Source of the DNA: Volutella citrinella
Lineage: Eukaryota; Ascomycota; Sordariomycetes; Hypocreales; Nectriaceae
Assembly: GCA_034401135.1 (NCBI GenBank)
Contig: JAWZSP010000006.1
Span: forward strand, 1,550,001-1,614,000
DNA length: 64,000 bases
Direction of reading: 5' to 3'
Below, piece after piece: positions 43,346 to 54,483 of the stretch. Position numbers and translations under genes: made by a program. Under the pieces are notes generated by a model. It had not been told where the DNA came from. It did no database searches and was given only the letters and a program-made list of their open reading frames with translations. How positions within the stretch are numbered: the stretch's first letter is position 1; the number at the start of each line of letters is the position of its first letter.

Positions 43346-44464
43346 TCAATCGCTCTCATCTGAACCCTCAGGCTCCTCATCGCTCTCATCAGAATCCTCA
43401 GACTGCCACTTGGTAAGGATCATGCCAGCTCCGGTAGTGTCGAACTCTTCTTCGTCTACAATGACGAAATCCCTTTCCATGGTGGTGTCGCCAGGATGAT
43501 ATGCGAGGTATCTGACTGGCCCTATCAACAATCTGACTTCAAACCAGCTCCTAGGACTGCCCTCGAGAGGAACCCCCGTCGATGTGTAATTCTTCCCGTA
43601 GCCTCGCCTGGCCACCACCCTTATCCCGTCGGGCCCGTTGACCCAGTTCTTGACGACCCATGGGCCGCTGTCCTCGGGGAAAGGAAGGGCCACGGTGTCG
43701 ACGGTGATCTTGGGCTTCGAATCGGCGCCGTCTCTGTCTTCGAGGAGTTGCTGGAATCGTTGGGCGACCTCGTCTGTGGTCCGCTGGATATCGATTTCTG
43801 GCTCTGGCTCTGGCCCCCTTTCCCCCCTGAAATTCCCCATGCGACGGAGTGAAGAGGCTGATTCCTCCCCGGTAAGCCGGCGTTTGATTTGCAGATCGAT
43901 GAAGCGAAGCTCCTTCCATCCCAAGCCGTGAGAGACGAGACGCTCCAGATGCTTTTCGGATTGGTGTTCAAGGCAATTGATGACTGTAAGGTTGTCGAGA
44001 CACAAGTCCGGTACCAGTTCAAGCGCAAGAGACGCATCTAGATCCCTTTCGGAATTCAGAACCTCGACTGACTCCATTGAAACGCGCATGTGCCGGATCT
44101 GGGATCGAACTCTGGGAGGCAGGTTAACCAGCCGTGCGGGAATTTCCTCCCCGAGTTCGAAGCAGATCTCAATCTGCGAGATCCAAGAGTCGCCGATTTC
44201 ATCCTTCATGCGTTGACACACGCGAAGGAGCGACGTGGGCAGGGGCCCTTCGACTGGTACGGTCGTAACCACTTGATCCCGCCTCCACGGTCGGCCCCAG
44301 ACAAGGCGAGTAGATCGAAATGTGTACTCGTAAATCTGCAGGCGAAGCTCAGGGGGGACTTTCTGAAACAAGAGAGAGTCGGTTTGCTTGTCCATGGGCA
44401 TCGTCGCCTGGAAAGTGTTGGCGTCCACGGTGTCACTCATGGTTGATTGTGAGGTTTTGGCCAA
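43346..44464 (-). CDS. 2EXR/F-box-like family protein, paralog 3
   Basis: A single exon of 372 residues. LLFQKVPPELRLQIYEYTFRS carries the F-box-like/2EXR motif, then TRLVWGRP, RSQIRHMRVSM, LVPDLCLDNLTVINC, GWKELRFIDL and EDRDGADSKPKI. The C-terminus is an acidic Asp/Ser/Glu tail with a short internal repeat (DESDEE, GSDESD). It starts MAKTSQSTMSD; a second ATG at codon 9 is possible. It lies divergent to the gene at 44847. Confidence 0.8.
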   Translation of the reverse strand: MAKTSQSTMSDTVDANTFQATMPMDKQTDSLLFQKVPPELRLQIYEYTFRSTRLVWGRPWRRDQVVTTVPVEGPLPTSLLRVCQRMKDEIGDSWISQIEICFELGEEIPARLVNLPPRVRSQIRHMRVSMESVEVLNSERDLDASLALELVPDLCLDNLTVINCLEHQSEKHLERLVSHGLGWKELRFIDLQIKRRLTGEESASSLRRMGNFRGERGPEPEPEIDIQRTTDEVAQRFQQLLEDRDGADSKPKITVDTVALPFPEDSGPWVVKNWVNGPDGIRVVARRGYGKNYTSTGVPLEGSPRSWFEVRLLIGPVRYLAYHPGDTTMERDFVIVDEEEFDTTGAGMILTKWQSEDSDESDEEPEGSDESD

Positions 44465-44846
44465 CCAGAGGAATATGTCGGGCTGAGGTTGGCCAAGGTG
44501 TTTTTGTTTTTCTCAGGCTCTGGTGCTGCTAAAATATCAGTGGCAAAAGCGAGGTCGGTTATTCATTGTGCCTCAGGCCATTTCAATAATTCAGCACAAG
44601 ATCACAACCAGCTCAGGGTGCTCAGGTGCTGTTCAGCACCGTTTCTCCACTGCACTGAACTGTTCCCGAACTGCCAGCGGCTATTTGCGGGGATAACTTC
44701 CCGCTGTTACTTCCATTGAAGCAGCAGGCAGATGAGAGACACACTATGGCCGGCTAGAACACTGGTGGCGGTGTTGGGTTGAGACCTTGAGAGAGAAAAC
44801 TGCATGTTGCCACAGAGAACACAATCTACCGCTCGCATATAAAATC
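44465..44846. other. Shared divergent promoter region
   Basis: About 380 bases between paralog 3 (minus) and the more distant 2EXR gene (plus). An atataaaa element lies at about 44839, only a few bases before the first candidate ATG of the plus gene. Confidence 0.45.
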
Positions 44847-45752
44847 ATGTTCTACCCTATGGCCGCCAATTCTTTCAATGCTTTCTCTCCATACCGAACT
44901 CCCTTCATCGCCATGTTCCCCCTCAACCGCTTGCTACCCGAACTTCGAGAGCTGGTTTGGTTCCACACGCTCCCATACGATGCCCCTACCGTTTACTTTT
45001 ACGACGACCAATGGATCGAATCTATCGACCCCGAGTCAAAGGAGCCTCAGTTTAACCATGTCCTCGGCCCGCGGCTAGCAGAGGCATTCTTTACCTGCCG
45101 CGAATCCCGCGCCGTCGCGGAGCGCTTCTACTTCAAAGGCATGGGCCCCCGAGGCGCCGTGTATGAACTCCGGCTTCAGCCCACTCGCAATTTTCACTAT
45201 CTTGTGCGCAGGTGGGACCCTCGCTTTGATGCGCTCTGCCTTATCAGACGGGAGGCCAAGCTTTTGTTCAACCTGACGGGGTGGATCAACTTCCCACAAC
45301 TTGCAACCATTCCTCAGCCAGACTCACCGGGCCTCCATGCCGCAGCAAGCTTCATCTCGAAGAATATCCGAGACTTGCAATTGATCTACGAATATCCATG
45401 CTTCCCGTTTTCTCTCCCGCCGGCATGCATCAGTGTCAACGTGGTCCGCCAGCAGCCCGGACCTCGCCCACGGCAGCACTTGATCCTTCCTACAACTACC
45501 AGAGAACTAGGAGCGCCTCGCCACACGCAGTGGGGGTTCCTATGTCCTTACTTTGCGTATGAAAACGTATTGCGTAGGAGCATGGGCTTTTGGCAACGGT
45601 GGGAGCTAACAGGGAGTGGGAAAACTAGGTGGTATCAGACCGCCGACGCTGAAATGTGTGTACTTCGGGAGGGCACTTGGCTCGCTGAGGCAGCTCAGGC
45701 AACGTCATATCATGTCGCACACGTTTACTTGGGATACCAAGTGCGCCCCTAG
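44847..45752 (+). CDS. 2EXR-domain protein
   Basis: A single exon of up to 301 residues. FPLNRLLPELRELVWFHTLP opens a 2EXR-type domain, followed by LAEAFFTCRESRAVAERFY, the usual second half of this fungal family. It is only distantly related to the three paralogs nearby. Three in-frame starts are possible (44847, 44859 and 44913). The A/T-rich TATA-like stretch directly before the first suggests transcription may begin downstream, favouring 44913, which sits immediately at the domain. Function unknown. Confidence 0.8.
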   Translation: MFYPMAANSFNAFSPYRTPFIAMFPLNRLLPELRELVWFHTLPYDAPTVYFYDDQWIESIDPESKEPQFNHVLGPRLAEAFFTCRESRAVAERFYFKGMGPRGAVYELRLQPTRNFHYLVRRWDPRFDALCLIRREAKLLFNLTGWINFPQLATIPQPDSPGLHAAASFISKNIRDLQLIYEYPCFPFSLPPACISVNVVRQQPGPRPRQHLILPTTTRELGAPRHTQWGFLCPYFAYENVLRRSMGFWQRWELTGSGKTRWYQTADAEMCVLREGTWLAEAAQATSYHVAHVYLGYQVRP

Positions 45753-45963
45753 CTTTCGGAGCCATGTCTGGGGCCAAGTTGGTGTGGACTTGGATGGGCG
45801 GGAGACGAGCAACAGTGCAGACCACGCTATGACGATTGAGTCAATGGATAGCATCACTTGTCTAAATGAGGCCCTTGAGATTCTAATCAATGTGAAAACC
45901 ATCGCAAACTTCAGCTGCAACCGTGTCTAGCGCAATGGTGCAAAGGTGACTGTCCGTGATAAC

Positions 45964-47052
45964 TCAAAAGCAAAACACCTGATCTTCGAGCTTGCTCACT
46001 GCGCGAGCCTTGTCAAACCCTAGGGCTTCTGCGCACTTCTTCATGGCGTTGACCATCGGGGGAGGGCCGCAGATGAATATCCTCACGTCAGAGGCTGGCG
46101 GGGGCAGCTTTTCCTGGTGCAAGGGTTAGCACGCGCCCATTGACTGCCCGGTCCGGATGCAACATACCTTGATCATGTCCTGGGTCACAAACCCAACTCC
46201 TCCATCCCACTCTGGCGGCGGGTTATTCAAAACGTAGTAGACGTTGATGTGTTCGTCCTCGCTCGCAAGCTTGTCCAACTCGCTCTTTAGCAGTATGTCG
46301 TCAACAGAGACGTTGGCAAAGATCAAGTCGACAATAGTCTTGTCTCCCAGTTTGCGGCCCCTCGAGATCGTCTGTGCAATCTGGAGCATGGGCGTGATGC
46401 CTGTGCCTCCGGCAATCATCCCGATCCTTCTGGCCATGTTCAGTCTGTACGTCATGGCGCCCTTGGGTCCCCTGAACTTCATCGTCTGTCCGATTTGGAG
46501 CGTGTCCATGTGCTTGGAAATGTTTCCGTTGGGGTACGACTTGATGATGAGGTCAACGAACCCGGGGGTTTCGTCGTTGGAGATGGGCGTGTAGCTGCGG
46601 ACCACCTCCTTTGGTTGGCCCTCTACCTTAGCGGCTAGGGACACATGTTGCCCAGTGGGGAGGCCCAGTATGTCTGTTGGCCGAGGGAGCTTGAATCGAT
46701 AGCTGCCAAGCAGCATTAGCGCTCGTGTAGGGGCAGATTCAGAATGAGAGTGACAAACATGGCTGTGTTTGGGGACAGAACAGTCTTCTCCACAAGTTCA
46801 AACTCTTGGAATTCCGTGGACTTGAGAACTTTGCGCGGGGCTGGTTCTGTTAGCGAACCCTGCAGGATTTGAAAATCAGCGTTCAGGCTCAAGCTCACTC
46901 GTGTTGAACAAGGCCCATCCTCCAGCTGCTGCAGCGAACAACAGCACGCAGATGTCCCATCTTGATGCTAGCGCGCCGGTAAGGACTGCCGCAGCATTCT
47001 TTGAGTACGTTTTGCCTCCCAGAACACTAGTCACGGAATCCGAAGGGGGCAT
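45964..47052 (-). CDS. CBR1: NADH-cytochrome b5 reductase
   Basis: Four minus-strand exons (47052-46899, 46846-46759, 46702-46168, 46113-45964) give 308 residues. Introns are 52-56 bases; the second uses a gtttgt donor and restores the family sequence [19 protein letters not shown]. An N-terminal membrane anchor ([15 protein letters not shown]) leads into the FAD-binding motif RSYTPIS, the NADH-binding GGTGITPM, and CGPPPMV near the C-terminus. It passes electrons from NADH to cytochrome b5 for fatty-acid desaturation, sterol synthesis and similar reactions at the ER or outer mitochondrial membrane. It ends in the usual Phe (QVFCF), one of the best checks on the model. The symbol is given by family; the mitochondrial paralog MCR1 cannot be fully excluded. 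Confidence 0.93.
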
Positions 47053-48616
47053 CTTGGAGGCTGAGATTCGAGGAGTCGCTGGAACGGAGGACTGAAAAAA
47101 TACAACACCAGTAGCCGGGAAGGCGAGAACGAGATGGATAACTCACGCCAAAGATAACAAATAATTACACGGTCATTCGTCTCTTTCGTGGAAAACAATG
47201 AGAGACGCTTTAACGTGGAAGTGACACTGTTCATGTGGGTACGGTGACCCCTCCACGTTTCCGACCAGGTGATCGGAATACCATGGCTACCCGCCCCTCC
47301 ACATCAGCCATAACTGAAACGAGGGCTTCCATTGGCCAGATATTCGCGATAAGACCGAATTTGTCCTAGGCAAAAGCCGGCCCGCAGCGGTAGACTCCCT
47401 TGGCTCCGAACGACGCCCAAAAACAGGAGGCCTGTCCTCTCAATCTCAGCATGCTGTTTCGGATGTGTTCAAGGAAGACAACATGTCGCACCTTGGAGAG
47501 TTCACGGCCCACAAGTCGAATGCTTTCGGTCCTGCGGTCCTTGACATGTGAACATGATGGTTTGGCTCTGTTCTGGGGTCTCGACAGAAAAGTGTGCAGG
47601 GGTCCAGACCCAAGGAAGGGAATCCGTGTCCTGGATGCAGTCAGTGTTCACCAACAGAGGTACATGGAAACTAATTCAGCTGCAAATCAACTGACCATCA
47701 CCATAGACAGCAGCTGGACCTGGTGATTTGCATGACGAGCGCTCCGCAAGGTTGTGCTGTTGGTAAGGTGTTCGCGCATCAGCAACTGGATCGCACCATA
47801 ACGAAAATAAATGCTCAAAATGTGGCGAGACCAGCTAAAATCGGCCAGTCTTGGAGAAGATTGAACGACGAAAGGGTGATATCGACCCATCCAGAATGTG
47901 AGTGTCATCCAAGCACAGTGTGATATGGCCATGTTGATGGTGTCACGCACTGTGGATAGCTGGGAAGGCGGGCTCGGCCTGTAAGTCCTGCCTCCAAACT
48001 TTGTCCAGGCAAGCAACAAAACGACACAAGCAAGTCCGCCCGCATCAACCACTATGCCAATGTGCCAGTTATTCCTTCTGTTGTATCAACAAATGCGTGC
48101 CTACGGTAGGCACGTGGTCAGTTTTGTGCGCAGGTGGCGTGGCGAGGTGCAGGTTGGATCAATTGTGAATCCTTCAAAGCCACCGATACCCTGCAACACT
48201 CTTGATCCTCTTCCAAATTGCATGGATCACCCGTTTCATCCCCCTCCGCCAAGCCGCCGAGAGAGCCTATCAACATCGAGTGCATAGGAGCATGGCCGAC
48301 TGTCACAAGGCTGGTCACTACTTGCAACCGCTGGTGCCGATGTGCCTTCAGCTGCGAACCTCGGCCGAGTACCAGCCAGACTATGGAGCGTCATTTGGAG
48401 CGTCACAAGGTTGGTGCGGCTTCAAGCGCAGGGAATCGAGTCCTTAAACCGACCCCGTCCCGCCACGCCCGCTCGCTGGCATGTCTGCCCTTTAGATTCC
48501 GATTCCCGCGACCCCTTGTGTGATGATGACAATATCCCGCCGTCTTGGGTCATTATCACCTTGGCACCAAGACATATGCATCATCACTATAGGCCCTTCC
48601 TGCCCTAATCACAACG
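47053..48616. other. Divergent intergenic region with a short palindrome
   Basis: About 1.56 kb between the b5 reductase (minus) and the DUF3176 gene (plus). A minus-strand open frame (47687-48052) has two hydrophobic stretches but no family likeness and is not called. A near-perfect palindrome lies at 48096-48114. Confidence 0.5.
48096..48114. repeat. 19-bp palindrome
   Basis: Nine-base arms (cgtgcctac and its complement gtaggcacg) around one central base. It is a possible dimeric transcription-factor site in the divergent promoter, about 500 bases before the DUF3176 ATG. Confidence 0.5.
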
Positions 48617-51028
48617 ATGGGCCTCGAGAGCCAGTATCCTCGCCGCTTCACACCCAGCCCCGTTGCGGGCAGCCCGCCGCCCACACGCGGTTGCGACCAT
48701 GAGCTGGTCCACCGTTCTGCCAGATCGTCCATGGTGTCCGATGAAGAGTCCTCTGTATCGGAACCCAGGCGGCCAGATAATTCAAATGCCCAGCCAAAGA
48801 GTCCCCAGCACCTTGGGGTCCCCGACAAATCTCCCAGCTCCCCGTTGGTGATCCAGCAGACAGAACCAACTGATCGGCCACGAGAACAACCCGAGCCCGA
48901 TGAGAAGAAGGGCCGCCCAGCCTCATGTATGCCATCGGTGTCTTCCTTTCGCAACGTCAGAAAGAGCTCTGTACCAAAGAATACGAAACCAGATTCCCCA
49001 AACACGTGGTGGCTCGAAGCGTCGGCGCTTCTATTGTCTATCTTGTCGTTCGGTGGCATGATCGGCTTCCTGGTCCATTTCAACGGCCAGGCTGCCACCG
49101 CGTGGACTGATTCTACAATGTCCCTCAATACAGTCGTCTCCATCTTTGCGGGGACTTCTCGCGCGGCCCTCGCCCTTGCTCTCGGCCAGTGCATTGCCCA
49201 ATTCAAGTGGAACTGGTTCCACAAGCGCGAGCAGCCGCTGATCGACTTTGACCGCCTGGATGCGGCCAGTAGAGGTCCTTGGGGAGCTCTTCGCCTGATC
49301 AAGACTGTGGTACACCGCCCGTAAGTATCCCACATGGTCCCATTCCTGCTTCTTCAAAGCTTACTGTGGCCAAGGCACTGGCTTGCTCTTGGAGTGTTTA
49401 CGACTCTGTTTCTCGTTGTATATGAGCCATTTCTTCAAACAGTTCTCTATTTGGACAATGAGGTGCTAGTCCAGCCCAATGGCAAGTATCCAGAAGGACT
49501 CATTTACTCGGTAGCTTCTATTCGTAGGAGCACCCGCGTGGATGCTGGGACATTTGCACGAGTTGGAGGCGGTATGACGAGGATTCTCATTGGTCCTGAA
49601 AGCAGGAACCAGAGAGGCTACACTGCTGCTCACTACAAGGCGCCGGCTGATTACGGCTTGACCGCGGCCATCTATCATGGCATGTCGGACTTTGCCAGCC
49701 CTGCTAGCTCACAGCCCAACTTTGTGTGCCAGAGTGGGAACTGTACTTGGGATGAATATCCCACCCTGGAGGTGTGCTCCAAGTGCAATGCCATTCCGAG
49801 ACTTTTTCTCCAGAAAGAGACGGGCAAGATGTCGTTCCCAAGGAACTTTTACACCGCCGACTGGAACTCGTCAGCCGATGGTTTTGTTCCATCCGAGGTC
49901 AGTAACCAGCTACGCTTTCAGCTTTTTGAGGATGAGCTTGGCTACAGGCCAAGCTACACGAAATATCTGCTGCCAGACTCCGGGCTCTTCCTATCCAACT
50001 ACAACGGGCATGCTCTGTGCACCCCAGAGTCTCAGCACTGCCCAGATACAAACCTATCGGCAAACATTGTCACAAACCCAGGCCGGACGGTTACCTTTAA
50101 CGGCTACCAGACGTTGATTCTGGTAGTTCAGGTCATTACATCAGACCCCAGCTGGTCTAACAACCGCACTCTGTGGGAGGACACATCCGTGAGGGCAAAG
50201 GAATGCGGTCTCTATTTCTGCGTGAACAGCTACCGGCCCAGAGTTGAGCGGGGCGTTTTGGACAACCCCGTCGTTTCGTCATGGCGCAACCGATCACCAA
50301 ACTCGTTTGAGCCGTTGTGGGGTTTAGATAACTTCAACTTTACCGAGGTGTTCAACTTCACCCTGGACACCTACTCTGAGCAGGCGGGCGGAGGCATGCC
50401 GCAATCGGACCTGCAGCTCTTCATTCCCCCCGAGGACCAGGCCAAGTTCCCAAACTCGTCGCGTTTCAACGTCACTCAGAGCGCCATCCACGGCATGCTG
50501 GACGTCTTCCTTCGCGGATTCCAGTATCCGTCCAAGGGGGTGGCGCTGGAGAACCTCACCCTGCCCAATATGATCTACCCCTACATCACACCTCGAGCCC
50601 AGCCACGGCCGCCCCTGATGGACGCGCTGGGCGACTCGAAGAACCTCACCGCCACGTTTGAGAACCTGGCGGCAAGCCTGTCCACCTGGATGCGGGGCCG
50701 CGACCCGGACAGCCCGTCCGTAGCAGGGCGCTCCACGTCGCTCCACGTCGTCACGCGGGCCCGGTGGGAATACCTGACAGTACCGGCGCTGACCATTCTC
50801 ATCGGCTGCGTCTTTGTCATTATGTGCATGATAGAGACGAGGCGGATGAGGGTGCCGCTGTGGAAGACGGACGCGCTCGTCTCGATCGTGCATGGCGCGG
50901 ACCGGGACCTATACAGCGCGCTCGATGCGGCGGACAGGGAAAAGACGCTTTACGGGACGGCGAGGTCGACTAGGGTGTCCATGAAGGGCGTGGATAGGCT
51001 GAGACGGATAGATCACGACGCCACATGA
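48617..51028 (+). CDS. DUF3176 multi-pass membrane protein
   Basis: Two exons, 48617-49320 and 49375-51028, with a 54-base intron (gtaagt...aag); 785 residues. A disordered, charged N-terminus of about 130 residues precedes helix 1 (ASALLLSILSFGGMIGFLV) and TWWLE, the usual entry to DUF3176. SLNTVVSIFAGTSRAALALALGQCIAQFKWNWF is the family's signature region. Helix 3 comes after the intron, followed by a large Asn-glycosylation-rich extracytoplasmic domain with Cys pairs (CQSGNCTWDEYPTLEVCSKC). A last helix lies near residue 720 (TVPALTILIGCVFVIMCMI), then a short basic tail. Function of DUF3176 is unknown; the layout suggests a plasma-membrane protein with a large external domain. Confidence 0.92.
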
Positions 51029-51839
51029 CAAGGAATGAACTGCCAGGCCATGATAGCCTGGATATCATTCAAGTCGAATAACCCGAGAATGTGCACCCTT
51101 TTGCTTCGCAGTTGATGCCACAACGGCACAGCCTCATCAGATGACAATCAGCAAGTGCTCCCATCGTTCTGCTTTTGTCCACTCTTACATTCTTTGTCCC
51201 TCATCGTGTTGCCGCATCGATGTGGTATGCTTCGTCAAGATCACAAAGATGTCAGAGTTAAACGAAACCTAAGTTGGTGGTTGCTCCTCACTCGGTAGCG
51301 TGGAGTGACTTGGGAGGGCGATGCCCTGTGCTGTTTTCCGGTACAGTAAGTTGTCTCCTTGCTGCTGTTATGTGTCGGAGTCACTCTGCAACCACATTCT
51401 CCATATCCTACCCCAACTTACTGTGAGTGTGCCCACCCAAGTGCTTCGCCAAGCCAATTCCCTGTCGACAACTCCCCCACCCTAAACTTTTGGGCAAGGG
51501 TGTGGGCAAGTCACTGTGCTGATTTGTCAAGAAGCCAACGGAAGAATGGGGAACCCCCGGTTTTGGGATTAGTAGCTAACTAGGAATAGAGTACAAGACC
51601 GACGATCCATGACAAACTGGGTGTTTTGGGGGGGTATAATTGGGCTGAGAGAAAAAGCTATTGGTCTGACACAGGGAAGCGAAGCACACCACGAGATCGA
51701 TTTGCATGGGTTGTTGGTTGATATTTGAAGGAAAGCGCAGCCGCAGCATAGTCGTGCGTACTATGTACGTCCGTACTAGAAGTAGTTGACTCTTTGTCGA
51801 AACGGCCATGGCTTTACCGCCTTGTCGCTTGTTTGCTTG
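51029..51839. other. Convergent intergenic region
   Basis: About 810 bases between two 3' ends. It is locally A/T-rich with short homopolymer runs. No gene seen. Confidence 0.5.
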
Positions 51840-53500
51840 TTACAGTAAAGGCCATCTACCTAGTCTCAGCATCGCTACAGCAATCATGGCCACGCAGATT
51901 ACTCGCCATTTCCTGTTGAAGAGGAACCGGAACAGGCCGCCTGCATCGCTGCCGTCGCGGTTGAAGCCGGGCTTGCTAACGGGGCGGGCGACCTTTGCCA
52001 GCGCGTCGGCCTTCTTCTGCGAGTAGGGCGGGTAGCGGTTGGCTAGGCCGGCCTCCATCCACTTGGGCACGTCGACGATGGTGCGGAAATGTGTGAACTC
52101 GCGGAAACCCCAAATGCCGTGGTACGAGCCCATACCTGAGCCGCCGACGCCGCCAAAGGGGGCCTCTTTGGCGAGGATGTGACTCGCGCAGTCGTTGAAG
52201 GCCACGCCGCCCGACAGCGTCTCGCGCAGCACGCGCTCCTTGTCCTCGGCGCTCTTGGTGAAGAGGTACAGCGCCAGCGGGTGCGGGCGTGCCTTGGTGA
52301 AGGCGATGGCCTCGTCGAGGTTGGCCGTGATGATGGGCAGGACGGGGCCGAACAGCTCGTCGGCCATGGCGGAGTCATCGCCCGTCACATTGGTGATGAC
52401 AGTCGGCGGGAAGAAGAGCGAGTCCGCGTCGAGCTGGCCGCCATAGACGACGTCGCCCGACGTCTTGTCGAGGACGTTGCTGAGCCGCTTGAAGTGGCCC
52501 TCGTTGACGATGCGCGTGTAGTAGTCGGGTTTCTGGGCCTTACCCTCGCTGGCGGACATGTACTCGTCAAAGTACTTGATCAGGGCCGCGACGAACTGTG
52601 ACTTGACTCGCTGGTCGACGAGGACGTGGTTGACACCAATGCACACCTGGACGCCACATGGATTAGCACCTTGGGTCTTGAAGTACCTGGACCACTTACC
52701 TGGCCGCCGTTGTAAAACTTGCACCAGGCAATCCTCCGCGCCGCCAGGTCGACGTCCGCATTGACAGAGACAATGGCCGGGCCCTGGCCGCCCAGCTCCA
52801 GCGTGGTGGTGCACAGGTGCTCGGCAGCGGCCTTGTGGACAATCTTGCCCACGGCCGTGGACCCGGTGAAGAAGATGTGGCTCCAGGGCTGGGCGAGCAC
52901 ATGGCCCATCTCCTTGCCGCCAGCCTTGATGACGCGGAAGGCCTTGGGATCCAAGTACTTGGGCACAATCTCGTAGACCAGTGCCTCAGAGGCCTTGGCG
53001 AGGTCGCTGGGCTTGAGGACGACGGTGCAGCCGGCGGCGATGGCGGCGATGAGGGGCTCAAACAGCTCCATGTAGGGGTAGTTCCAAGCGGCGACGATCA
53101 GGGACGGACCCTTGGGCTCCTTGCGGACGCGGGCGCCGGCGACGAAGTTGAAGAGGGCCCATCGCTCGGGGCGCTCGTCGGCGGTCCATTGCTTGAGCTT
53201 GGCCAGGGTCTCGATGATGACCGTCTGGATGCCGGCCACGTCGATGGTGTACGACTCCTGCGGGTGCTTGTTGAGATCCTCACGCAGGGACTCGACGATG
53301 CGGTCCTTGTTGTCCTCAAACATCCACCACAGCTTCTTGAGCTCGCGGGCGCGCCATGCGACGGTCTTGGTCCTGTTGGAGGCGAAGGCCTCGGAGACGG
53401 ACTGGAAGGCCTACAGATGCGAGGTTATTCAGAGTCTAATGAGATGAAAGAAGCTGCTTGTACAAACCTCGCTAATCTCGGTCTCTGAGCTGTATCCCAT
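51840..53500 (-). CDS. HFD1: Tail-anchored fatty aldehyde dehydrogenase (class 3 type)
   Basis: Three minus-strand exons (53500-53468, 53410-52700, 52646-51840) give 516 residues. Introns are 57 bases (gtttgt donor) and 53 bases (gtaagt). The ALDH fold is complete: AAWNYPYM and VVLKPSDLA cofactor region, FTGSTAVGK, general-base Glu in LELGGQGPA (about 216), and catalytic Cys at 250 in GGQVCIGVNHVLV, split by an intron just before it. The C-terminus ends in a hydrophobic anchor (VICVAMIAVAMLRL) followed by a few residues, as in the membrane-bound fatty aldehyde dehydrogenases (yeast Hfd1, human ALDH3A2). It oxidises long-chain aldehydes, for example from sphingolipid breakdown, to acids. The acyl-CoA synthetase at the window start could use such acids. 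Confidence 0.93.
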
Positions 53501-54483
53501 CTTGCAATACGTGAATCCGGTGATGTTCTGCTGAGAGAGTGGGTGGGTCGAACAGGTGGAGAAGCACGGAGACGGCGTGCAGAGGGGAGGAGGATTTGTA
53601 TTTTTATTCGGCGGCGTCGGCTGCACGATTCGGAATTTCCGTGACAAGGACCAACTCCCGCCCGCCCCCGTCGTAGGTTTTATTATCCCGAGGTCTCCGC
53701 AGACTGCTACATTACACAAGAGACGGGTGCCTTGGGATTTGCATGAGGTGCATACCAAAACGGGTGCCAAAGATGCGGGGTGCAGGTTGTGGCTGCCGAG
53801 GTTCCAAACTTGCACGCACATGGACTGGGTTTCAGGACAGGGATGTGGCTACTACACCACTGTACCAAAGCTTTTTTCAGTGGAGTCGGGGTCCGACTCG
53901 AGGCGTTCGAGATGGTTGCATCAGATTGCCCGAAAAAAGTGACAGAGGCATGAGAGATGTGGTGCGAATGAAGCTTGTGGGCTTGAGGGCTTGGCTTGAG
54001 GGTGTGACCCTTTTTCCCTGTGTTTGATAGAAAGCAACTGCGGCCGGGCGATGCTAAGAAAGACGTTACGGCACAGTAGCCGAGTTGGAGATGGCCGAAT
54101 CCTCCAAAGTCGGTGGCACGGTGGTAGTGGGAATTGCATCGCGCCAACAACTTTAGACAAGGTAGTGTGACACTGGCCTGCAAGTCGACTGTCAAGCTTG
54201 TCTTGTCAAGTGCCTTGGCAAAGCGGGAGTGTAGATGCCAACACGGTCATGATACCAAAAATAAGAAGTTTCAAATTTAGCGGCCCCTCCAATAAACGCC
54301 GCCTCATCCCCAATTACGCCGTCCATAGATCACCCAGATAAAAATACAAATACACAATCTGTGGTATCGCTCCCATGCCGATTTTGGTAAAATGTACAGC
54401 CGTCAAAGTAGCCCCAAGAATTATGCGACAGCAGAAGAATTAAAAAAACACTCTCGTCAACGCGCAACTCCCGATCTCGTCGC
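53501..54483. other. Intergenic region upstream of the aldehyde dehydrogenase
   Basis: About 980 bases with the aldehyde dehydrogenase promoter and the 3' flank of the CAP59-type gene. The plus- and minus-strand open frames here have no coding character. Confidence 0.5.

Noticed and set aside
47687..48052. Minus-strand open frame of 121 codons with two hydrophobic stretches
   Set aside because: No family likeness, no splice partners that extend it, and it sits in a divergent promoter region.
34846..53500. Possible secondary-metabolite cluster (hydrolases, aldehyde dehydrogenase, b5 reductase)
   Set aside because: No polyketide synthase, NRPS, terpene cyclase or pathway regulator; the genes are better explained as primary or lipid metabolism.
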